In this document: piece after piece, positions 1 to 29,333 of the stretch
How the letters are laid out: each line of letters opens with the position of its first letter
Position numbering within the stretch: the stretch's first letter is position 1
NCBI RefSeq assembly: GCF_010015445.1
Contig: NC_053126.1
Coordinates: forward strand, 16,942,169 to 17,006,168
Source of the DNA: Perca fluviatilis
Taxonomy: Eukaryota > Chordata > Actinopteri > Perciformes > Percidae
Length of the DNA stretch: 64,000 bases
Direction of reading: 5' to 3'
Notes under the pieces: model-generated
The model's database searches: none
Told to the model about the DNA's origin: nothing
Seen by the model: only the letters and a program-made list of their open reading frames with translations
Position numbers and translations under genes: made by a program

Positions 1-349
1 GCGCTGAAAGTGATAAAATACATGTTTGATTGTAGTGAAACAACAAGTCTAATAATAATAATAATACAATAAATGTAAGTTTATCTAGAATCACATATAC
101 TATAAAATAACAACATCAGATTATAATATATAATGAGCTGAAAATATTAGATAAAAGTTAAGTATTGAAATATGTAAATGTATATGATATTTATATATGA
201 ATAAAAGCTAACATTATATAAGTAGCAGCTAACCATAAGTGCAAAGTTGCGTTAGAGCATCAGGATTTCTTATTGCCACATGGTAATATTGCACAGTAGA
301 AATAAATAAGCAACGACATTTGTATTGCACATTGCCCTCCTGATTATTG

Positions 350-1140
350 TTATATGCCATTTCCAGAGTTCAGTTGTGTTATGGCAGTTGGGAAATAGCT
401 ATTTTTCAGTCTGTTAGTGCGTATCCTGGGTAATCTGTAGGGCCAGCCTGATGGGAGAAGCTTACACAACCCATTTCCAGGGTGGGTAGTGTCCTTGTCA
501 ATGTCCTTTTCTCCAGCAGCAGTGGGAGCAAAAACTGTCCTGTCCTGTTAGTAGTGTCCTGAGGAGTGACACAGGACAGTGTCTGACTGTCCCGGGACAG
601 TCATGGGAGTCACCGGACAGTGTTTTGCCGCCACTGCTTCTCCTTATCATACAGTGGGTCTTATTGAGGTGATCAAGTGATGGCAAATCAGTTCCCACAA
701 TTTCCTCTGCTGTTTTCACGACACGCTGCAGGGCTTTTTTGTTGGCTTTGGTACAGCTACTGTACCAGGCTATCATACAGTTTGCCAAGGTGCTCTCTAT
801 CGTACAGTTTACCAGCAGCTTCTGGGGGAGGTTATAGCTCTCTTCAGCTGTCTCAGGAAGTAAAGGCGTTGTTGTGCTTTCCTACTGCTGCCAAGGTATT
901 GTCAGCCCAGGAGAGGTCCTCTGTGAAGGTAACTCCCAGAAACTTAAAGCTGTAGACTCTTTCCACATCAGCTCCCCTGATGGTTCTGTGAGTGCCTGAA
1001 CTTTTTAGTGGTCCTAAAGTCCACAATGATCTCTTTGGTCTTTGATGTCGCACCATGTTGTCAAGTTATGCACCTCCTCTCTGTATGCAGTTTCATTGTT
1101 GTTTGATATTAGCCCGATGATAGTCGTGTCTGAAAATGAA
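350..1140 (-). mobile_element. Decayed non-LTR retrotransposon (LINE) fragment, reverse-transcriptase C-terminal part
   Basis: Read on the minus strand, the stretch gives broken reading frames typical of the C-terminal end of fish LINE ORF2. Around 1056-860 a segment reads like the RT 'connection' region, with the order F-K-F-L-G-V followed by L-S-W and N-T. Several stops and frame changes follow, so it is dead. Flanking sequence to about 350 resembles the 3' part of the same kind of element. The family (Rex/L2/CR1-like) is a guess; the boundaries are approximate. Confidence 0.55.
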
Positions 1141-1640
1141 ATCGACTTAAAAAATAAAACACTTTAAAGTAGGCTATTTACGTTATTTTGTGTATACCGG
1201 TATATCAATTGTCTTTAAAACATTGAATATCACCACAACGTAATTCGCAAGTAACGATTTAATAATGAGTTGCCCAAGTTCTCCATCCTGCCAACATTAT
1301 TCTTGTTAAGGTCATAGGTCTTATTTTCTGCATAGGCACAATCCCTGCACTGATATGTTTGACGAATAAGATTTGAGCCAAGGGAGTGTGCAGGCATATG
1401 TGATTGGCTGAACGGTGAATTAGGTAAACACCTAACATCAATTTCATACAACATGTTAGCCTACTGAAAGAAATCCCTAAATAGGCTAACATAAATAATT
1501 AAGCTATATAAGTATCAGGCTATAATACAACTCTGTTACCATGAAAACATTAATAATCAACTTATATTTGGGTAATAATGATTTGAGTTTTATTTTAGGC
1601 ACATTTTTAATTACTATAAAAGCCTTTAAAAGGGATGCTA

Positions 1641-1790
1641 GGTGGCCTCTAGCTCACCCAGTAAGAGCGTTCGCCCCATGTTGGCTGAGTCCTGCCGTGG
1701 CGAATCCAACATGCTGCCCTTTGTTGCGTGTCGTCCCCCATCTCTCTACCCCTTTCCTGTCTATCCACTGTCACTGTAGAATAATAATAG
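1641..1790 (+). mobile_element. tRNA-derived SINE (degenerate copy)
   Basis: A tRNA-like head (GGTGGCCTCTAGCTCACCC, box-A-like, followed by AGTAAGAGCGT) is joined to a body ending in the CCCCCATCTCTCTACCCC and CTGTCTATCCACTGTCACT tail seen in high-copy fish SINEs. The box-B part is eroded. It lies about 0.8 kb upstream of the nprl3 start. It is not a functional tRNA gene because no acceptor stem closes. Confidence 0.6.
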
Positions 1791-2601
1791 TAGAAGAATA
1801 AAAAAGTGACAACTGCAGTCGATGCTTCTGCCCGTTTACGGTAGACTATTTCTCGGAAGAGCCAAAGGTTCTACAGCAACGTAGTGCCAACATGAATTGT
1901 CTAGTAGCAAACATGGCCACAACCAAGATGATGTTGCGGGCTAACATCTAGGCTACAAGAAACACATTTAAATTCAACTCAGAACCAAGGAAAAAAACAT
2001 TAGCTTTGATATGGAAAGTTAACCACCTAAAATATAACAATAACATACATTCACACTTTGAGAACGCATCGGCCTGACATGAGGGCTACAAATTGTGGAA
2101 CACCGACTGTCATTAGGCCTAGGTACTAATTAAGTCTCTTTCTTTATTTGATTGACTGTGTCTCATCCTTTGTTTTTTAAAATCTGGAAGTTATTATGAC
2201 TGAACAGTTTACAAAAACGTGGCTAGGTAGGCTTTAAAATTAATAAAATTTAAGATTTTAAATAAGAAATTTGATTTATTTAATAGCTATGGTTTACCGT
2301 GAGCATAATATTATTAAAGCACACGGTCGACGTAAATAACCTAACACAAACCAATGCAAGTGTATTTTTACGTAGGACAACATTTTATTAGGGGGGTCCT
2401 ATAACAGTCTACTCTGTTCCAGCCGAACATTTTTCAAGGTGACACAAAACAATCGCTGCAGTACCGGATGTGTGGAAGGGAGGATTTCTCCTCCAAATGA
2501 ATTCCAGTTAAACTGTAATTTGTTCAGGGTCGGTGTTTGTTTTATGGCATACATTAATACGTCTGCAATAAGCTAATGACCACTGTTTGGTCGTAGTTAA
2601 C

Positions 2602-18777
<16,176 letters not shown>

Positions 18778-18931
18778 AGGCACAGAGACGGTATCAGCTC
18801 TCACAAACTGGAAAATATGTCTGTTTGAGAGGAGTTAATAGCCTGCAGTGCTCACAGCTAAGTGCTATTGCTCAACGGTGTTTTAATGTGAACTGACAGG
18901 ATTGTGTTAATGAGTGCAGATTTACAAAATG

Positions 18932-18937
18932 AATAAA
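18932..18937 (+). promoter_or_regulatory. nprl3 polyadenylation signal (AATAAA)
   Basis: AATAAA lies 155 bp after the nprl3 stop codon and is followed by a GT/T-rich stretch (GTGTTTGTCCTTT), giving a short 3' UTR. Confidence 0.8.
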
Positions 18938-19289
18938 GTGTTTGTCCTTTATGAGCCAAATGTTTGTTTACAATATTAAATTATTTTGTACATACCAGAA
19001 ATGCCTCAAGTATTTACTTTCAATATTGGTGTATTGGGGGTTTAACTTTATCTTCCCCTGTCCCAGATGTGTTAGCTCATCTGTACTAACCACAGAGGCG
19101 CACACTGAGTAATGATCATTCCAGACCTCCAACTACCTCTCCTCAGGAATCCCAGAGGTGGGAAGAGAAAGACGGCAAGAAAGGGCAGACTCTAAACATC
19201 AGACAGGCTGATTTTGCTTTGAGAGAAGCAGAGCGTTCCAAACATCTGTGAAATTACTGAGTCACTGAGAAGAGAGTTTCCCAAGTATG

Positions 19290-19295
19290 TTTATT
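19290..19295 (-). promoter_or_regulatory. mpg polyadenylation signal (AATAAA on minus strand)
   Basis: TTTATT on the plus strand lies 185 bp downstream of the mpg stop. With the nprl3 signal at 18932 this leaves about 350 bp between the two convergent 3' ends. A second TTTATT is at about 19338-19343. Confidence 0.65.
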
Positions 19296-19479
19296 GAAAA
19301 ACACTTACACAATAAATGAAAAAATATGTTGTATAATTTATTCAGATTGGCATTCAGACATTCAACCAGTCACAGAAGTTATTCTACCACCTTGACTTTC
19401 TTTTTACGTTTTTATAGTGCCTAAATGGTGAAGTCCACAAAGGGAACAGATGGCAGAGTAGTTTTCAGGAATATTCCTG

Positions 19480-21267
19480 TTATGTCCTTTTGACATTGTG
19501 CTGTCCTGTGTCAGACTGCACATCTGAGGGACCTAAATTGTTCATTACATTTCCAGACAGAGACTGTCTTTCTGCCTCTTTGTTCACTACACTAACACAG
19601 GGGTGCCCATGAAGATAAAACCGCCAGGGCTTCTTGGCCCATTCCCCATGGGACTCGATTCCAATGCGTGGTGCTGATACTATATCGTGGGGTTCTACTG
19701 GATTTGTGTGGGGGTCCTTCTCCAGCCACACCTCTGGGTCTGAGGCTAGGTCTCGACGGTCAAAACAGCGGGGTATATTTAGAGCCTGGCACAGCTTCGA
19801 AGGGCCGTTGCAGAGCTCTTTGTCCTTAAGTTGTCGGGCTCCCTCTTTGCGTCTGGCTGCCCTCAGCTGCCTCATGACGGGCTGCCCTTGCAGGGGCTCA
19901 AGGGAGCGCAGCAGCACGGCAGCACCCTCCCCTGGGAATACAGCACACAATATGCATCGGTCAGCAAGGCTCCACTCTGTCTCCTTCCTTTCGGCTTTTA
20001 TCCACTGATGATGAAAAACACTGCTGTATTGATTTAATGTTTTAATAATCAACACTTGTAGGAGGGCACATTAAACCAAAAAAGATTTATTTTGTTTACA
20101 TGCATCAGTAGGCAAAATGGCTATCATAATGAACACCTGTGGTGGGCAATGCTTTTACCTTCACTAGACACGTTCATACAGAGGTAGATGCCATAGATTG
20201 TATACACATAGATTGTGCCAGGCTTCATGAACATGGCTGTGTTCCTCTCAGTGCGTTTGCCTCCTGCTGAGTGTGATGCTTTGTCCTCCCCTCCAAGGTA
20301 GGCTTCAGTTTCTACTATTCTCCCTCGCAGCTCAGTACCATCTGCACACCTGCGGACCAACACCTGCAGGGACAAGAAACAAGACAGATTATGTTTTATT
20401 ATGATTAATTTATTAATCACTTAGTCAATCAACAGTAGATTAGTTGGCAACAATTTTGATAGATAAAGCCAAAATGGCAAAAATATGGGTTTTTGTTTTT
20501 TTAAGCCTTCTGTGATAGTAAACTGAATATCTTTTGGTTATGGACTGTTGATCCTACAAAACCAGACATTTGAAGATGTGACCATGGGCTCTGGGAAATT
20601 GTACATTTGCACACACTTAATATACCAAACGATTAATCGATCAAGCATGTAAATAATAATTAGATGCTGTCCTACACATAAAGGGAACGGTCTGGATGCA
20701 TTGTGGATTTTGCAACGTTGTAGCTAAGTGTAATCAAATGAAATACAATGTCTCAGTGTTGCAAAGAAGAACTGAAGAGAACTGACAGGTTACTTAATGA
20801 AGCTCCTGCATACAAAGTAACCATATGAGGCAAGATTTTCAGATATAAGGCTGCCTTGTTGTCTCAGGTCCTGTAGCTTTGATAGATTGAAGTGTTGACA
20901 GACTGGACAAAAGATGTCTACCTGTAGAGCATTAACGTTATATGGCTTTCAGAAATCATCCTTACAAAATAACTGGATGTAAAACTAAGGTGAGATAGCA
21001 GATTACCTTGCCGAGGAATGCTTTAGCCAAACTGATGCAGGATTGGTTGAAAAAATCCTCTGCCAGTTTGTGCTGCAGGTCACTCTTGGTTAAATAATTG
21101 CTTTGCTCCGTCTCAGCACTTTGAGCATTTTCACACTTCTTCTTCAGCTTTGCAGGTGACACCTTCAGTGTCAAATCCGTCCGGTGTTCATGTTTATTTA
21201 CTGCTTGTTCGGGTGCTGCTGCTAACGTTGTCAATGCTAGCATCTTTCTTTTTCTCCTTAACATCAT
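19480..21267 (-). CDS. mpg: DNA-3-methyladenine glycosylase (alkyladenine DNA glycosylase), 3 exons
   Basis: The enzyme excises 3-methyladenine, 7-methylguanine, hypoxanthine and ethenoadenine from DNA, starting base excision repair in the nucleus. Exons in transcript order: 21267-21007, 20363-20159, 19931-19480; all sites are GT-AG and the phases join to 305 codons (human 298). The N-terminal about 60 residues are basic and variable, as in the family. The core follows from about residue 69. Seen directly: GRIVETEAYLG with the catalytic Glu at about 107 and Tyr 109, ASHS with the active-site His at about 118, the YVYTIYGIYLCMN strand, and GPSKLCQALNI. The start is the first ATG of an ATG-ATG pair at 21267; no ATG lies upstream in that frame before the exon edge I can see. 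It is convergent with nprl3, as in the vertebrate NPRL3-MPG arrangement. GGAAGT (ETS-type) motifs occur upstream (about 21434 and 21612), and no TATA box is obvious. Confidence 0.95.
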
Positions 21268-23130
21268 GTTGCCGCGAAACACAAAAAATAACAAAAAATG
21301 TATGACACCCTCACGTCTCTTTTGTAATTTCAGCAACACTTTTACATATTCTTTAAACCATTTACTTAATTATTTATTTGAGTCTTATAATTCATCCCAC
21401 GCTCATAGCAGATCAATGCTAGTGCTAACATACAGGAAGTAAACTATTGTTTTGTATTTCTTAAAGGGACAGCGCTACCATTTCGGTCTGACGGAAAGCT
21501 TCTCCTGACGGACGTTAGCCTACTGTAAATCACTGTAACGTTAAACGTTAATCATTAATTGATTATGTTTAGATTTAGTGGTTCCGGTTAATGGTGGCTA
21601 TCCACTGTAAGGAGGAAGTAATGTCCAACTTGTGTTTTTTCCACAAAATTATCAAACGTGACTTTGCAGCCCGACGTGTTCTTCCTGCTACAAATAACAG
21701 CCACATTTGCTGATAGTTAAATCCCTCTAACAGTGGCCTTTTCCTGCTGCTGTCTTATCTTTTCAGCCTCATTTGAAAACACTCCGCTCTAGAGGTTATA
21801 AATAGAGCTGGTGTGCTCATCATGCCTGCCTGTGCCCAGGAAGTGGATGGCGCCAGTTTGGCTCCAGGCACTGTGGGTCCATGTGGCTTTCTGGAAGACT
21901 AACAGTGTGTGTTATGTCACAGACTACAACTTTATCATGAAAGTACAAGTTTGCTGTGCTGTTTTTCTAAGCACTGCGCTGACCCTAAGCTCATGACTGC
22001 ATGCATTGACTATAAGAGTGGATGGATAGGCTGATTATAGATATATGGATAAATGCAGAGCGTAAATGAGTAAAATAGATTAAGTGACGTTATATTTAAA
22101 ATAGATGGATTTATTGTGCCATTGAAATTGTTTTTGAGAACAGAAACCAAAAATATTGGTTACATTTTTAAAAATGGACACAATTTGCAGGTCGTTTGCA
22201 AATATTTCACATGCAGGCTATTGTGGTTTGTTTGGTTCATTTACATGTTTAACTTCTAGTTACTGAACTAATTATAGCCATCAGATTAAGTTAAAAGTTT
22301 AACAAAAATAAGTCCTCTGGACATCCTGCTGAGCTTTATGGTAGCTGCAGCCCACACTGGTTGTGCATGGTTTCTTTAAGTTCATCATTCTGCAGTTATT
22401 TATCCTTATGTGTTTTGCACCACTTGTATTTTGTAGGGGCCTTTTTCTCCTTTCCAAGCATTTTGAGCTGTATTTTATTTTAGGCTTTTCTGCTGGAGAT
22501 TGACCTTTTCAATTTATCCTGCTTGTACAGACCTGGCCTGCTGGAAGGTGGCTTTGTTCCCCACATTGCAGGCAACATATTGTCAGTTGCTGCTGCAGCT
22601 TTACACATTGGTTAGATTTAAAATGCTTTATGCCTGCTTTCTTAGTTCTGATGTTCATCAGCCTTTTTTTCTGCTTTAGCTCCTGCAGCTACTTGTTCAC
22701 CACGTCAACAATAATCTTATCTGGAAGAAGTAGTCTGTTAGTGGACTTGATTTATCAAAAACTATGATTACAAAAGAGCACACTTTATAGCAGGCCTCAT
22801 GTGCATTAGTGCCACATTGTGTGTGTAGTCAAAGAGCATGAATGCAAGGTAAGAAAAAGAAATCTTTCTCATTTCCACTTTTAATATTCCAAACATTATG
22901 CTATTTTTGTATACTGTTTGCTGCTATACTGCTAATGAAGTATTACATTTAGTATAATAAGGAATTTTCCTCAGTCTTTTATTCATTCATTTAAGAGAGG
23001 AAAACACAGAAACACAGATAGCAATATTACAAAAAATAGTTCTCCCCCCATAGAGGCCTCTCTCCTTTGGTCAGTCAGATCTTCAGAGAGGTGCCAGAAA
23101 ATGCAGCATGCTGCTGAAGTGGCAGCCGTC

Positions 23131-23164
23131 TGTGTGTGTGTGTGTGTGTGTGTCTGTGTGTGTG
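23131..23164. repeat. (TG)n microsatellite
   Basis: The TG run is interrupted by one TC. An overlapping frame reading T-H repeats is an artefact. Confidence 0.9.
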
Positions 23165-25639
23165 CATGCATACATGCCTGTTGCATTGCAGAAATAGGTG
23201 AAGGGCACATGAGGGTAAGTTGATATACTGCAGCAACATAAAAAAGTGCCATAAAAATTCTCAGTTCAAATATTTGCATGGCTAGTTATTTGATGTCATT
23301 GCACCTATTATGTAGTATCTCTTATTGCTTGCTTTTGTTTTGTCAAAATGGTAAAAGTTTTCAAAATCAAATTCTTAAATCATAAGAGTAAGTAACAGTA
23401 TGCTACTGTAGGATTAGGGAAGTTGTGTAGTAATTATGGATAAAATAATGGCATAAATTATTGAGCCAGGATATGATCCAGACAAAAAATCCTGCTGAGC
23501 ATGTCTGGTAGAACAGTCCGAGCATGGGTTGTTGACTTTGTCATTGCTGGTGGACCAGTGAAGGCCATTGTTTGCTTTGACTGTTTCCACTGCCTGTCAG
23601 CAGTGATGCTGAGGTCTGGGCCGTGCAGCTTTCATTGTTTCTGCCACTGATAATCTTAGAAGCCACAACTTGGCTGTAGCGTTGCATTCTGGATCACTTT
23701 CAATTCCAGCAGTCACCGCAGTGATAGTGACGCTGAGCAGGGACTCCAGAGACTCATCTGTGTGTGCAGATGGACGAACAGAATGCAGGCAGACTGAAAA
23801 TATCTTACTACACCATGAGTCAGAGAATCCTATGAACAATAAGAGTTGATCTTCTGGGTATAATATCCTCTTGTCATGCAGTGTTTAGAAAGTAAAATGT
23901 TTTATTAAAGTTGTGATTTTTTTGATAAAGTTTATGTAAATAAAAATGTACACAGTGAAATGTTTCAATTTCTTCTCACTTTTCAAGATTCTGTAAATAT
24001 ATATTCAAGTACTGTATATAGTTTGAAAACCGAGACAGACTGGCATTGCTATCTTTGGTTTATATCTGGCTGTATGAAAACATTACATCAAACACATGAC
24101 TGAAATGGATTGACCAAAATAATGTCACTATTTTGTCCTGCCATGTTTATGATATCTTAAGTCTGAATGCCAGTACCATCAGTGAAAAAGGAAAAATGCT
24201 TTCCCTAAGTAAATTGGCACAATGCCAACATTTTATTTATTGTCTTTAAAGCTTTACTTTTTACAGATTTCTTCTGTGGTAACACATTTTACAAGAATGA
24301 CAAACCCTTTACCTGCAACAGTGTGGCATTAACGTCCTCAAACGGATAAACTGTGACATACAGCATGTCTACAAGTATAGTAGTACAGTGGTAGTGTTTC
24401 AGCAGAAGGTACTGTAATCATAACTATGTGAGACTTTGCTGTTGCATTTCTTTTATATGACAGTCGTAATTAAAAAAAGGACATCTCGGATGTTCTTGGT
24501 TGTAAATAAACGCTGTAAACTATTAGTGGCGATGTGTCATAGCTTTTGAACGGCTGAGATAACCTCCATACTGTGTTTAAATTTGTATTGCTTACACAAC
24601 ATCATCATATTTATAACAGATTTTAGTGTTAGCCATCCTCATTCCATTACAAGGTGCAGCAGTAAAGACTCTTATGATAGTCTAAATGGTCTTTCAGCAA
24701 CACTTTCAGAGGTCTTTTCACCATGAATTGCTGCATTCTTAATTTTCTATCATATGTCTTTTTCTTCTTTTATCTTCTCTTTCTTTTATCATTTTCTGGA
24801 CCACATGTCTGGAAAAAAGTAGATTGATTGAATGACGCGTGTTTAAAAATACCAAAGCATAAACACAAAGATCAGTTTTCGGTAGGATATACTTCAAATA
24901 CCAAGACTCCATATCAACCTCCAAAGAAATAGCTTCCAAGAAACCTTTCCAGTAGTAACTTTAATTGCAATCATTTTTGTGACAAGTAACATTCTCATAC
25001 ACAAAGGAGCCTTCTTCCTCACCAAGCCAGTGAGTAGCAGAGCCTGGTAGTCATCTGTAGCCTCAGTGTTTGTGGGATTCATTATTCATTGACGATTCAT
25101 GATTCATGAGTCTCTTTTCTTGTTTGCTGCAGAGGTGTGGTGTGTGCTGCACAGGTGGCTGGTTTCTCACTGGGAGGGGGAAACAGGAGGGGTATTCCAT
25201 GGGGGACTCCATTCACACATCTGCACAACAGAGACGTCATGCTTATGGAGAAACTTATGCTTAAACTTATGTCTTTTTCAACATCTGGGATCTCATGCCC
25301 ACAGGTTTTAACAGAACCACATTTAAACAGGTTAGGGAATACCATGCATGCATGTGTCTACTGTATGTATGTGCTTTCCTTGTATTTGTCTAGACCACAT
25401 GTATAGTTTTGTTCTGCAATATAGAAAATTGGTGATTTTATTTTTTTATTTTATTAGGATGCCCATTAGCTGATGCAGAACAGGAGCTACTCTTCCTGGG
25501 GTCCATACAAACAAAACATGGCAACAGATAAAACATTTTCAAACAAAACAACCACATGAAATAAAAATAAGAAAAGTATAACTAACAATATTCTTTCTCT
25601 CAAACATATAACAATACATATTGCTCTTCTTCTCTTCTC

Positions 25640-26380
25640 TGCTTCTCTTCATAGTCGTCAGATTCATCATTCCCTTATAGAACTGGCTCAGGTTTGCCTT
25701 GCACCAGCTCTTGATTATGCTGTTATAGTTTTAGACTTCCGGGGGACTTCCTTTGACACACTGAGCTCCTCTCTCCTCTCTCTTTCCATCTGTGTGCATC
25801 CATGTCCCAGAAATGCTTGTTACTAACTTAGCTCTGGGGAGCTTATTCCCCCGAGTCCTTATGTTTTTTCGCCCAGCAGTTTTCCTTGGATTGGAACCTA
25901 AATCGTGGTTGCAGCTGTCGCCGTGGTCCTGCTATGCGCCCTGCTACACCCTGCTACGCTCTGCTATACTCTGCAGTGCCCTGCTACGCCCTGCTATGCC
26001 CTGTAACGCCCTGCAATGTCCTGCTACGACATTAACTACTACAACTACTATTTCTAGTTATAGTTACATTATCTTTATTGTGACTATTATTGCCACTGTT
26101 CATCACACCCCCAACCGACACCGTCAGACACCGCCTACCAAGTGCCTGGGTCTGTCCGAGGTTTCTCCCTAAAAGGGAGTTTTTCTCACTACCCAAGGTT
26201 TCTCCCTAAAAGGGAGTTTTTTCTCACCACTGTCACACTAAGTGCTTGCTCTTGGGGGAATTACTGGAATTTTTGTGTCTTTGTAAATTATAGAGTGTGG
26301 TCTAGACCTACTCTATCTGTAAAGTGTCTTGAGATAACTCTTGTTATGATTTGATACTATAAATACAATTGAATTGAATA
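25640..26380 (+). mobile_element. Second non-LTR-type repeat, nested, with 3' tail
   Basis: The right part carries TGTAAAGTGTCTTGAGATAA followed by CTCTTGTTATGATTTGATAC and an ATAAATACAATTGAATTGAA end, a widespread fish retroelement 3' terminus. Two near-identical copies of AAGGTTTCTCCCTAAAAGGG lie at about 26160 and 26200, and a CCCTGCTAYG minisatellite is at about 25926-26030. It separates the two halves of the minus-strand LINE. The family name is not certain. Confidence 0.55.
25926..26030. repeat. CCCTGCTAYG-type minisatellite
   Basis: About ten imperfect copies of a 10-11-bp unit (CCCTGCTACG, CTCTGCTATA, CCCTGTAACG and so on) lie within the nested retroelement. Confidence 0.8.
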
Positions 26381-29154
26381 TACACGTATATATATGACAC
26401 TAAATTCATAAGCACTCAATATACAAAAGTGAAATCTTACAACATATTAGTATACATGTAAATATTCCTATACATAAAAAGTATACAGGCATAGGGCCAT
26501 TAGATGTTGCTTTACTTGTTTTTTAAAGCTTGCTTTATTTTGTGCTTTAGCAATCTCAGCTGGAATTGAGTTCCATACAACCATTCCTCAATACTGTACA
26601 TTGCTTTGATTGTGTTCTGGATTTAGGAACTGTGTAAATACCTCTGTTGGCATGTCTGGTGGAGTATGTATGTGTGTTAGAGCTGAATGTGAGTTGACTA
26701 TATAAATAAATAATTAGGAATTTTCAATACATTGATGTTTTTAACAAAAACCAGGAGTGATGCTGATAGCCTCTCTTCAACTTTCAACCAGGAGAGATTG
26801 ACATGCATGTTGTTTACATCAGACCTAAGTGTGCATCGAAGGGCAAGACAAGCTGCTCTGTTCTGAGCCAGCTACAGTTTTCTTAGATCCTTCTTTGCAG
26901 CACCTGACCATATCATTGGTCAATAGTCTAGATGTGATAAAACTGCATCAGGTGACTTGAGATTTGGGTTTAGAGTTTAGTTTCCACCTATTCAGTAGAA
27001 ACACACTTGAGAAACAGAAACAACTGTGTAGAATCTACTTTTTAAAACTAAGAAGTAGTAACCATATTAGTTATTTTAAACCATATAGTAGTTTTAAAGC
27101 ATAAAAAGCACAAAAAATAGTCAATAACAGTTTGAGAGCTGTTTTAGTAGATCATTAAATGACAAAAACTTAGCCTTCCATTTGTTTGGTTTATTGATTG
27201 AGCCTGCACTAAAATATCCAGCCCCCTGACCTTTCTCAGTCTAGTCTGATAACAGCTTCCTTGTCTGAGCTCATACCTGTGGCTCTCTGAGGGAACAACC
27301 GTTGACTTAGGCGGGGGGAGGGCTGTCTGCAGGAGCTCACTGGTCTTATCACAAAAACAAGGGAGTAAATCTGCTCAACATGACCACGCAGCAAAAAAAA
27401 AAAAGAAAAACAATCTGCCCTCTTTGATTTCTTCAACAGCCTACTTCTGCTGTGGTATTTAGCAGCAGTACAGTTGGTTGCCTTTTGTCAGTAATGCACA
27501 GTATGTGCTCTGTCATTGAATGTAAACCAGCATGCACTGCATTTTAACTCGGTGACTTCAGTTCTACCCAACTATTGATTGTGTGATCATAGCTAGTTGC
27601 AAACAAAATCCTAAATTACCAATATTATATACTATCAATGGACCCCTAAAAGCATCATAAATAAGTCCCATGCTTGCATTTGGCTTCTTTTGAATATTTC
27701 TTTGGTTTGGTAAACTATGTCACCATGTACAAGCAAAAACCTCTCTGGTCTTAACCCAGAAATGATGGTCTCCCTTCCACTTCTCTGCTTGGTTGAAGAA
27801 AGAGGAAGTAATTTATGGACTGTCTGACGATGTCTCTTTGCTTAAACATTACCCTTGCACTCAACCCTTTTATCTGTGTCTGATTGATGGGGCTTCAGGG
27901 AGCATTGAGTGCTCCTACAGGTCCTGTGTTGCTTCCTAATTGCTGCCTTTGCCCCAGCTTCAACCCTCCTCAATCCTAGGGGAACAACTTCATGGTATAT
28001 CAATCAGAGACTACCAGTAGGCCACTGATGGGTCCTTACATAGCTGAGTACATGTAAAAGAGTTGATGAAGTCCAATAAACTCCTGTGGTGGATATACTG
28101 TCTTTTGCCTAGTTTAGGACCATGTCTCTGAATTAGCTTGATTTTCAGTGGGCCTATGTCATGCTGGCAGGGACGAGACCTGTGGGTGCAAGACGGAGAG
28201 GAGACATGAGCTGAGAGGAAGCTCTAGCCTTTCATACTGTGAACTACAAACAAGACCAGTTGCGAGACCTGTCGGATGTTTGCCTGTATATTTTGGTTTT
28301 CCCTCACATTTGAACAGTCTTGATAAAAAATAAGTTTTGGATGTTTCTTGCTACAGATATTACTCACTGCTGCGGAGGAGGTGTTACAAAATTTCACAAC
28401 CACACTTTAGACATTTATTATATTGGAAAAACTGTGTACCTGCCCTCTCAGCATAAAAATGGGATCATATTATGTCTTCCTATATTTGTTCAGTGGTGAG
28501 TGTCTTAATCAAGAACTACATCAAAGTAACCAAGGAACCTGAGCCACTTTTGCCCCGAGACCTCATCTGAGGGAAACTGCGTACTTGCTGCCCCTTGTCA
28601 GCACCTCAGAAACCTTCAGCTTCCTAACATCCATCATTTTCCTAGAGAATATTCCCAGGTGGATCTGAGCTTTTACTGAAATCATCATGAAATGCACTGT
28701 GATGGTCTTTTTTTATTAGATTGAGCAGCATTGTATTACACCTGTATTACCTGATGCAGAGTGGCTCCATTTCCTCTACTGAAAATATTATTTTACTCTT
28801 TAAGTGTGTGCGCTCTTGTTATTTCTTTTAACAGATTTAAATAAGATCAAAAACCCAGAAATGGATGTGACTCCTCAGAGGAACATTGCCTGTAAACAGA
28901 GTTTTTTTTAATACATTCAAAATGTATAGATATACAGTCACAGAGATAATTGCTATGAAAATGCCTTTGACTCGGTTTCTGTACATGGTCTCACACTTGG
29001 GAATGCCCATGAGGTTTGGGTGTGAATTGATGATTAAGACATGACTGCAGAATCCTACAAGCCAAGTATGGGAGGAATCCCAGCAACAATGGCATACCAC
29101 ACACGTGAATCTCATTTGTGTGTGCATTTGTGGTAGATTAATTTGTCTATGTAG

Positions 29155-29215
29155 CTCTGTATCTATGTATCTATGTATCTATCTATGTATCTCTGTATCT
29201 ATGTATCTATGTATG

Positions 29216-29310
<95 letters not shown>

Positions 29311-29333
29311 ACTGTATCTATCTATCTACCTAT
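29155..29333. repeat. (CTAT)n / (GTAT) tetranucleotide array
   Basis: About 180 bp of CTAT units with interspersed CTATGTAT at the left side are followed by a pure run of about 25 CTAT units (29217-29309) and a short degenerate tail. Confidence 0.95.

Larger units (their letters stand above)
25436..27000 (-). mobile_element. 5'-truncated LINE (non-LTR retrotransposon) with a second repeat nested inside
   Basis: The plus-strand left edge TTTTATTAGGATGCCCATTA followed by CTCTTCCTGGGGTCC is the reverse of a common fish LINE 3' end. Right of the nested unit, the minus strand reads as LINE ORF2 C-terminus between about 26920 and 26500 (LAQNRAACLALRCTLRSD, NLSWLKVEERLSASLLVF, NINVLKIPNYLF), with stops. 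Between about 25640 and 26380 an unrelated repeat in the opposite orientation interrupts it. Confidence 0.7.
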
